Origin: Arthrobacter sp. 18067
Lineage (GTDB): Bacteria > Actinomycetota > Actinomycetes > Actinomycetales > Micrococcaceae
Direction of reading: 5' to 3'
Assembly: GCF_902706295.1 (NCBI RefSeq)
Contig: NZ_CACSJJ010000001.1
Coordinates: 310,001 to 374,000 of the forward strand
DNA: 64,000 bases
Shown: positions 58,544 through 64,000 of the stretch, in pieces
Position numbering within the stretch: the stretch's first letter is position 1
Layout of the letters: the number at the start of each line of letters is the position of its first letter
Notes under the pieces: generated by a model
Database searches by the model: none
What the model saw: the letters and a program-made list of their open reading frames with translations, nothing else
Told to the model about the DNA's origin: nothing
Program-made: the position numbers and the translations under genes

Positions 58544-60248
58544 GTGCGGCCTCCTTGGCTTTCAGTGATGCAGGCACGTTCCAGCCCGCGGCGATGCTGA
58601 GGGCGTGTGCCGCTGCTTCGGCGGACGAACCGCGCCATGCAACGTGCTGGTCGGGACGGACAAGGACAGCATCGGCGGCCCACAGCTCTGCCATGGGAAT
58701 TCCGTTGCTGCCCGGTCCGAGGGCGAGCACGGTCACCGGCACATCCGGGCCGCCGGCAGTCGCCGCCACAACAGGAGCGTAGGCATCCTTCGCAGTGGCG
58801 CCAGCCAGGGATCCAGCGTCGACAAGCAGCGTGAAACCAGGACCCAGGACGTCATAGATCGAGGTTCCATCCTCCAGCCACGCATGCGGAAGCAATGCAC
58901 CCGGGGAGGCAGAGGGCGTGTACCGGATGGGATCTTCGGCGGGTACAGGAGAGCCATCGGGGACCACCAGGGGCGACCCGGAATAGCTGTACCCGAGGAC
59001 AAGGCCCAAAGAGTCGAACTCACTTTGCTTCACGCCCAGTGCGTCGTGGGCGCTCACCCTTGCGGCGTCACCTTCGGCTCCTTCATGTTCCAAGGCGGGA
59101 TCCGCGAAGTGGTAGGCAAGGGCCTTGCCGTTGGCGGCAGCATCGGTGATGGTCCGCTCGGCAACGGGTCGCCGCTCAAGCCCATAGCTGTCAAGCAACT
59201 CCGGCCCGGCCCAGCCGTCCATCGCAGCTGCGATCTTCCACGCCAGGTTCGCGGCGTCTCCGATGCACGTGTTGAATCCGTGCCCACCCCACGGCGGGTT
59301 CTGGTGGGCTGCGTCTCCCACGAGAAAAACACCGTCCCCGCCGTAGGAAGGCGCCAGGAGCATCCGCGCTGTCCAAGGATCTGTGGCGACCACGTCAACA
59401 TCGACGTCGGCCCCCACCAAGGAACGAACCAGTGCCACGGGATCCAGGTCCTCTGCACCTGCTGAACCGTCCACGCCCTGAATGATGGCCCACCACGTCT
59501 GATCCATGTCCATGCGCCCCACCATGCCTGCCGTGCCTGGGCCAAGGACCCAATACTGCACTGCGGGATCCAGGCTGATGGTGTCGGCCAGGTCTTTGGA
59601 GCGGAAAAGGATGCTGACGTTGGACAGGGCTGCCGATCCGCCTTCGAGTCGGATACCCAAGCCTCGCCGCACGGTGGACGATCCGCCGTCGGCTCCGGCC
59701 AGGAACCGGCTGCGGACCGTTCGGCCCTGACCCGCAGCGTCAACCACGGTAACGTGCTGCCCGTGCGGCGCAGCGGCGAAGGACTCCACGCGCAGTCCCG
59801 TCAGCATGGTGGCATGCGCGGAGGCAGCCACGGCTTCACGAAGTACGGACTCCAACACCGGCTGCGGAACCTGTTGCCCGCCTTCGGGTTGAGGTCCGTA
59901 GCGGCCGGCTACCAACTGGAAGGCGTTGGAAAAACGGCGGATCTCCCGGCCAGTCAACGAAGAACAGAAGATGACGTCCTGCGCGAACTCCACGGGAAGA
60001 GGTGCCGCGTTCCGCAGCGCCGATGCCAGTCCAATCCGGCGCAGATGCGTCATGGTGCGAGCATTGGTGGTCTTGGCCCGCGGACGGTCCTGGTCAAGAG
60101 AGGTTCGCGGCTCAATCACCAGGCTGCGGATCCCCCGCTGGGCCAGGTCAAGGGCCAGGAACAGTCCGCTGGGTCCGCCACCGGAGATCAGCACGGGAAT
60201 CTCGTCCGGAACGTCGTGCAACCGCGCGTCCTGAATGGCGCCCATCAT
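58521..60248 (-). CDS. FAD-dependent aromatic hydroxylase (PheA/TfdB-type monooxygenase)
   Basis: 575 residues. The FAD motif is V-L-I-S-G-G-G-P-S-G-L (about 19-29), with R-A-K-T-T-N-A-R-T-M, the D-G motif in G-A-D-G-G-S-S-T-V-R, and G-D-A-A-H-Q-N-P-P-W-G-G-H-G-F-N-T (about 312-328). A thioredoxin-like C-terminal domain follows (about 460-560). It hydroxylates a phenol with NAD(P)H and O2. The natural candidates here are phloroglucinol carboxylate or phloroglucinol from the A-ring, or the B-ring acid. ATG at 60248 overlaps the FAH-family stop by 4 bases; the 3' end overlaps DUF3500. Substrate is inference. Confidence 0.85.
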   Translation of the reverse strand: MMGAIQDARLHDVPDEIPVLISGGGPSGLFLALDLAQRGIRSLVIEPRTSLDQDRPRAKTTNARTMTHLRRIGLASALRNAAPLPVEFAQDVIFCSSLTGREIRRFSNAFQLVAGRYGPQPEGGQQVPQPVLESVLREAVAASAHATMLTGLRVESFAAAPHGQHVTVVDAAGQGRTVRSRFLAGADGGSSTVRRGLGIRLEGGSAALSNVSILFRSKDLADTISLDPAVQYWVLGPGTAGMVGRMDMDQTWWAIIQGVDGSAGAEDLDPVALVRSLVGADVDVDVVATDPWTARMLLAPSYGGDGVFLVGDAAHQNPPWGGHGFNTCIGDAANLAWKIAAAMDGWAGPELLDSYGLERRPVAERTITDAAANGKALAYHFADPALEHEGAEGDAARVSAHDALGVKQSEFDSLGLVLGYSYSGSPLVVPDGSPVPAEDPIRYTPSASPGALLPHAWLEDGTSIYDVLGPGFTLLVDAGSLAGATAKDAYAPVVAATAGGPDVPVTVLALGPGSNGIPMAELWAADAVLVRPDQHVAWRGSSAEAAAHALSIAAGWNVPASLKAKEAAHADAVIS

Positions 60249-61102
60249 GCCCTCGCCCGGATGGACGGTTCACCGATGGGGGTCACCAGGGTTCCCAGCT
60301 TGTCGATCTCGACCTCCACGGTGTCGCCGGCCTGCAGGAGCCACTGCGGTGTCCTGGCATAGCCGACGCCTTCGGGCGTACCGGAGGCAATGACGTCCCC
60401 CGGGTGAAGCGTGAACGTCTCGCTGATCAGCGAAATGATGGACGGCACCGGGAAGATCATGTCCCGGGTATTGCCGTTCTGGACTTCAATGCCATTGACT
60501 CTGGTGCGGACCTGAAGGCCATCGCGCAGGTCGCCAACTTCGTCACGGCTGACCAATGGGCCGAGCGGGCCCGTGAAGTCGCCGTTCTTACCAAGTGTCC
60601 ACTGGGAGGTGAGTTTCTGGGCCCGGCGGGCAGTGATGTCGTTGAAGGTGGAGTACCCGAACACGGCCTCCGCCGCCACAGACTCGTCTGCGGACTCGAC
60701 GCGCTTGCCGATGTAAGCGGCCACTTCGCCTTCCCAATCCAGGCCGTCTTCGCCGCCTGGTACTGGAACGGGGAAGTTTCCTACGGACAGGGATGCCGTC
60801 CAGCGCCCGAACAGGGTGGGATACGCCGGCAGCTCCTGGTCTTTGTAGCTGCCTTCGGCTGCGTGGGCTTTGTAGTTGAGGCCAACGCAGATGACGCGGG
60901 CCGATGCAGGAACCAGCGGGACCTCGGTGACATCCTGTCGCAACTGGCCGGCTGCGGCGTCTGCGATGACGTCCGGTGCCTTCTCCTGCCAGCGGGCCGC
61001 GTCGGCCCAAAAGTCCGTGACGGACGCCAGCGGGAAAACGCGCTCGCCGCTGAGGGCCGCAACCCAAGTGCCGCCGTCGTGGTTGATGCCTATGTACTGC
61101 AT
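60245..61102 (-). CDS. Fumarylacetoacetate hydrolase family protein
   Basis: 285 residues. An N-terminal helper domain is followed by the FAH domain: I-C-V-G-L-N-Y-K-A-H (about 71-80), the metal ligands D-W-E-G-E (about 122-126) and F-N-D-I-T-A-R (about 153-159), K-N-G-D-F-T-G-P-L, and G-D-V-I-A-S-G-T-P-E-G-V-G (about 239-251). Family members cleave beta-diketo acids or hydrate, decarboxylate or isomerise ring-fission products. In the island it could act on the opened, hydroxylated A-ring. ATG at 61102. It is 90 bases downstream of the nearest hydrolase gene, with its own possible promoter. Confidence 0.87.
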   Translation of the reverse strand: MQYIGINHDGGTWVAALSGERVFPLASVTDFWADAARWQEKAPDVIADAAAGQLRQDVTEVPLVPASARVICVGLNYKAHAAEGSYKDQELPAYPTLFGRWTASLSVGNFPVPVPGGEDGLDWEGEVAAYIGKRVESADESVAAEAVFGYSTFNDITARRAQKLTSQWTLGKNGDFTGPLGPLVSRDEVGDLRDGLQVRTRVNGIEVQNGNTRDMIFPVPSIISLISETFTLHPGDVIASGTPEGVGYARTPQWLLQAGDTVEVEIDKLGTLVTPIGEPSIRARA

Positions 61103-61192
61103 AGTGGGCCTTTCAGCTTCGCCCGGAGGCGTTTATTGGTAGAAGGGCACGGCAAATTACCCCAAGGGTGCTGCCGAAACGGGTTCGTGAAA

Positions 61193-62047
61193 CTAAGGGA
61201 GACCAGCCTGCTGCCGGAAGAACGAGACCGTGGCAGCCAGCGCCGCCTCAGCTGCCGATGAACTGCCGTCCGGAAGGGACCACATATGGTCCGCATCCTC
61301 GATCAGGAGAAGCTCGACGGCGGCACCGGCGTTGTCGAGTTCACTCGCCAGGGATTGCGACTGGGCCGCGGGAACGAAGCGATCAGCCGTGCCGTGGATC
61401 AGCAGGAAGGGCGGGGCGCCGGCGCTCACGTAACTGATGGGGCTTGCGGCAGAGGCGAGGTCCGGGTTGTCGGCCAGAACGGCGCCAACCAGCAGCTCTT
61501 CGCGCGAACCAGGATCGCTGGAGCGCGCGACGGCGTTGGGCAGCGCCTGCGCCCCCATGCGGTTCAGGTCCGTGGGCGGGTACCAAGCGGCAACTGCTGA
61601 GACACTGCTCCCTCCCTGCTGGCCGGCTCCAGCAAGACCCACAAGGCTGGCAAGGTGGCCGCCCGCTGAGTCGCCCCAGGCATAGATGCGGCCCGGGTCC
61701 ACACCGTACTCATCGGCATGGTTGCGGAGCCACCGGACCGCGGCTCGGGCATCATCCATTTGTGCAGGGAAATGGGCCTCCCCGCTCAACCGATAGTCGG
61801 CGGAAGCCACCACAAAGCCTGCGCCGGTGAGGACCTCGAACGGGGTCAGCCCGAACCCATCACACACAGGACCCAGGGAGGACCGCCCACCTACGCGCCA
61901 ACCGCCGCCGTGGAAATGGACGATGGCGGGCCGGTCCGTTGCGTTCTCGTGGCTGGCCGGGAAGTACAGGTCCAACAGCAGGGGGCGTGAACCGTCGTCG
62001 CCGGTCCGGGCGAATTCAACGCCCTTCAAAACGCGACCATCCGTCAT
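61193..62047 (-). CDS. Alpha/beta hydrolase, HSL/BD-FAE-type carboxylesterase (first of three)
   Basis: 284 residues. The oxyanion motif is H-F-H-G-G-G-W (about 45-51), nucleophile W-G-D-S-A-G-G-H (about 123-130), acid in H-G-T-A-D-R-F-V-P (about 217-225) and histidine in D-A-D-H-M-W-S (about 250-256). The class hydrolyses aryl or acyl esters, including feruloyl-type esters. ATG at 62047 is preferred over the open frame to 62149 because AGGGAG lies 7 bases upstream. In the island it is one of three candidates for cleaving the depside made by quercetinase. The 98 bases before it hold no clear terminator. Confidence 0.82.
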   Translation of the reverse strand: MTDGRVLKGVEFARTGDDGSRPLLLDLYFPASHENATDRPAIVHFHGGGWRVGGRSSLGPVCDGFGLTPFEVLTGAGFVVASADYRLSGEAHFPAQMDDARAAVRWLRNHADEYGVDPGRIYAWGDSAGGHLASLVGLAGAGQQGGSSVSAVAAWYPPTDLNRMGAQALPNAVARSSDPGSREELLVGAVLADNPDLASAASPISYVSAGAPPFLLIHGTADRFVPAAQSQSLASELDNAGAAVELLLIEDADHMWSLPDGSSSAAEAALAATVSFFRQQAGLP

Positions 62048-62145
62048 CGTCGACTCCCTCTGTTGCCTTCGCCGGATCTTCAATGTTCCGGCCTGCTCAT
62101 CCAAGAATGTCGGACCTGGGGCCTGACCTGAACTGGTGATTCCAA

Positions 62146-63123
62146 TCATTGAAACCGCGTCGCTGACACCAGTTCCGCCGCGAGGAAGGCCAAGCCCCGC
62201 TGCACGATGCCCATGGCGGCAGAGTGATTGAGGTAGCCGTGGGTGGCCCCTTGCTCCAGGCGGAACTCCACAGCGACTCCTGCTCCCCGAAGACTGGCCG
62301 CGTAGAGCTCAGCCGAACCGCGCAGGTCGTCATATTCGCAGGCGAGGATTGCTGCGGGCGCCATTCCGGCGGGATCTGATTCACCGGGTACCGCATATGA
62401 CGATGCCATGCCGACAGGTCCGCCGACATAGTTTTCCATCATGGCCGCGCAATCATCGGCGGTGAAACGGAGGATGCGCGGAAGGGAGGACAACACGTCC
62501 GAATGCTCCTCGAACGGCGGCAACGCCGCGTGCAGCAACGGATACGCCAGTAGCATCTTGGCTGGCTGAAGCTCTCCGATGTCCTTGAGGTACATGGCTG
62601 CTCCTACGGCCAGGTTGGCGCCGGCGCTTGCCCCTCCCAGGCACAGCCTGTCCGGATCGATTCCATAGTCACGGGCACAACGAACCGCCCAGAACCAAGC
62701 GGCGAGGACGTCTTCGTGCGGTACCGGGAAGTGCACGCCCTCCCGGGCAAGGCGGTAGTCCACGGAAAACACCAATCCACCGCTTCGCTGAGCAACTTCG
62801 CGGGCCAGCTGATCGGCCTCCCGCATGTCAAGGTCGCCGCCTGCGAATCCACCGCCGTGCAGCCACACAAGGCCGGGAACACCGGAGTCGGGATCACCGG
62901 GCTTTCCTGGAACCGCAGTTCCATAAACGCGGATGGGCACCGGACCATTCGGCCCGGGTGCGAGGACTGCATGGATAGGCATCTCCGGGACCGAATAGTC
63001 CAAACGGCCACCGCTGAAGGCCTCAAGCCTGTCGGGTCCGGATGGTATGGAAAGCAGTTCTGCGAAGGTTTCCACCCCGGCCACGTGCTCCATGACGCCT
63101 GCGAGCTCGTGATCCAGGCTCAT
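62146..63123 (-). CDS. Alpha/beta hydrolase, hormone-sensitive-lipase-type esterase (second of three)
   Basis: 325 residues. The HGG oxyanion motif is W-L-H-G-G-G-F (about 88-94), V-D-Y-R-L-A lies near 122-127, the nucleophile is in G-G-A-S-A-G-A-N (about 162-169), and the acid region is C-E-Y-D-D-L-R (about 263-269). The histidine is in A-T-H-G-Y (about 293-297). The N-terminal cap is typical of group IV esterases. ATG at 63123 overlaps the third hydrolase gene by 4 bases. Its sequence is clearly different from its two neighbours, so the three are not recent duplicates. Substrate inferred only from context. Confidence 0.84.
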   Translation of the reverse strand: MSLDHELAGVMEHVAGVETFAELLSIPSGPDRLEAFSGGRLDYSVPEMPIHAVLAPGPNGPVPIRVYGTAVPGKPGDPDSGVPGLVWLHGGGFAGGDLDMREADQLAREVAQRSGGLVFSVDYRLAREGVHFPVPHEDVLAAWFWAVRCARDYGIDPDRLCLGGASAGANLAVGAAMYLKDIGELQPAKMLLAYPLLHAALPPFEEHSDVLSSLPRILRFTADDCAAMMENYVGGPVGMASSYAVPGESDPAGMAPAAILACEYDDLRGSAELYAASLRGAGVAVEFRLEQGATHGYLNHSAAMGIVQRGLAFLAAELVSATRFQ

Positions 63124-64000
63124 GGCCGGGCAGAATCAGCGGATTCCGGGCTTTGTCCAGGCTCGGCAGGCCCGCCCAGGCCAAATTCGCCCCGGAAGTA
63201 ATCGATGCTTGTCGCCAGGATCCGGTCCAGTTGGTCTTCGGCAAAGAAGAAGCAGTGATCAGCGCCCGCAACGGTGATGAGTTCGTGTTTGACGTTGGAC
63301 TTCCTGAGCAAATCGGCCAACAGTTCACTCTGGGCCAGGGGCACCAAACCGTCGGAGTCACCGTGCACCAGAAGGAACGAGGCGGCCTCGCCGGTGACAT
63401 AGTTGCTGGGGCTGGCCGCGTCCAGGGCTGCAGGGTCAGTTGAACCACCTACCAGCATGGTCTCCGGACGCACCGACACACCATCGGGCACGGCGGCCAG
63501 GAGTGCCGGTCCCATGAAGTCGTTGGCCGCGGTCATCGGGGGCATGTCGTTCAGCGAGGACACGCCGTAGAAGTCCACAACCGCGAGTACCGAACTGGGC
63601 TGGCCCTGAACTCCCAAACCACCTTCGAGCTCTTCCCGGGATCCGGTGAGTCCAAGCAACGCCGCCAAGTGTCCGCCTGCCGATTCACCCCACGCACCCA
63701 TCCTGTCCGGGTCGATGCCCAGCTGGCCCGCGTGGTGCCTAAGGTACCGGACGGCGGCTTTGATGTCGTGCAGCTGGGCCGGGAATGGAGCTTCCAAGGA
63801 ATGCCTGTAGTCCACAGTTGCGCATGCGATGCCTGCCTCGTTCAGAAGCCGGAACACAGAGTCGGGCTCGAAAGTTGGGGGTAGTTCCCTCCGGTCTCCC
63901 AGCTGGAAAGCGCCTCCATGGATCCACAGCACCAGCGGGACGACTGTTCCTGCCTTCTTTCGCGGAAGCCAGATGTCCATGGAGAGGCGGCGGAACCCGA
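63120..64000 (-). CDS. Alpha/beta hydrolase, BD-FAE-type (third of three), 5' end outside the window
   Basis: At least 293 codons are present; the frame remains open through position 64000 with in-frame R-R-L-S before an internal Met at 63980, so the true start lies beyond the window. The oxyanion motif is W-I-H-G-G-A-F, the nucleophile W-G-E-S-A-G-G-H, the acid in H-G-D-S-D-G-L-V-P and the histidine in G-A-D-H-C-F-F. The class contains bacterial feruloyl and acyl esterases. Overlap with the next gene (4 bases) shows it is co-transcribed with the rest of the reverse operon. A depside or phenolic ester substrate fits the island but is unproven. Confidence 0.82.
   Translation of the reverse strand, partial: GFRRLSMDIWLPRKKAGTVVPLVLWIHGGAFQLGDRRELPPTFEPDSVFRLLNEAGIACATVDYRHSLEAPFPAQLHDIKAAVRYLRHHAGQLGIDPDRMGAWGESAGGHLAALLGLTGSREELEGGLGVQGQPSSVLAVVDFYGVSSLNDMPPMTAANDFMGPALLAAVPDGVSVRPETMLVGGSTDPAALDAASPSNYVTGEAASFLLVHGDSDGLVPLAQSELLADLLRKSNVKHELITVAGADHCFFFAEDQLDRILATSIDYFRGEFGLGGPAEPGQSPESADSARP

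Noticed and set aside
1..64000. tRNA, rRNA, insertion sequence or phage signatures
   Set aside because: None of the expected motifs (cloverleaf with T-loop, transposase DDE motifs with terminal repeats, integrase, capsid or terminase genes) is present on reading both strands.

Overview
The window comes from a high-GC Gram-positive actinobacterium. Shine-Dalgarno sequences are clear, GTG and TTG starts are frequent, and an IdeR/DtxR-type iron box precedes a siderophore transporter. Secreted lipoproteins, an ANTAR regulator, a DUF222/HNH protein and an ECF42-DGPF pair are also present. Gene content and protein style fit Arthrobacter/Paenarthrobacter; the genus is an inference. I see no rRNA, tRNA, CRISPR array, insertion sequence or phage gene. 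The window is chromosomal accessory/catabolic DNA, very densely coding and organised as many short operons.

Layout. 0-3.3 kb: a secreted five-repeat protein and small uncharacterised genes. 3.5-7.3 kb: a TerC membrane protein, then a reverse-strand quinone-oxidoreductase/hydrolase/TetR operon with a three-half-site operator. 7.4-10.5 kb: an unknown protein with cysteine pairs, a frameshifted gene and an MFS exporter. 10.7-14.6 kb: a phnD-phnC-phnE type uptake operon with a tyrosine phosphatase and a TetR gene but no C-P lyase genes. 14.6-22.1 kb: an ANTAR regulator, then a LacI-controlled sugar island (GH3 glycosidase divergent from Gfo/Idh/MocA, DUF6807, cupin and lacI genes) with dyads in the shared promoter. 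22.1-31.3 kb: small metabolic genes, a DUF222/HNH protein, an ECF42 sigma factor with its DGPF partner and a matching promoter, a fatty acid desaturase, a secreted helical protein and a 5'-3' exonuclease. 31.4-39.7 kb: a 3-hydroxybenzoate/phenol-type monooxygenase behind a perfect 29-bp palindrome, then an RpiR-led operon (dehydrogenase, aldehyde dehydrogenase, M20 amidohydrolase, DUF3100 membrane protein). 39.8-49.8 kb: a transporter, redox and small regulatory proteins, an iron-siderophore ABC importer under an IdeR box, ArfB and RidA.

49.8-64 kb is the most striking region: a flavonol-glycoside degradation island. A TetR gene (with a SnoaL-like partner) diverges from an operon of sugar-type MFS transporter, GH1 beta-glucosidase, GH78 alpha-L-rhamnosidase and quercetin 2,3-dioxygenase, an enzyme set that suits rutin-like substrates. 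It meets, at a perfect bidirectional terminator hairpin, a reverse operon of three alpha/beta hydrolases, a fumarylacetoacetate-hydrolase-family protein, a FAD aromatic hydroxylase and a DUF3500 protein. A working model is: import, removal of rhamnose and glucose, dioxygenolytic opening of quercetin to a depside with loss of CO, ester cleavage to protocatechuate and phloroglucinol carboxylate, then hydroxylation and hydrolysis of the phloroglucinol half. DUF3500 would do an unassigned step. The upper half rests on known families; the lower half is inference from linkage.
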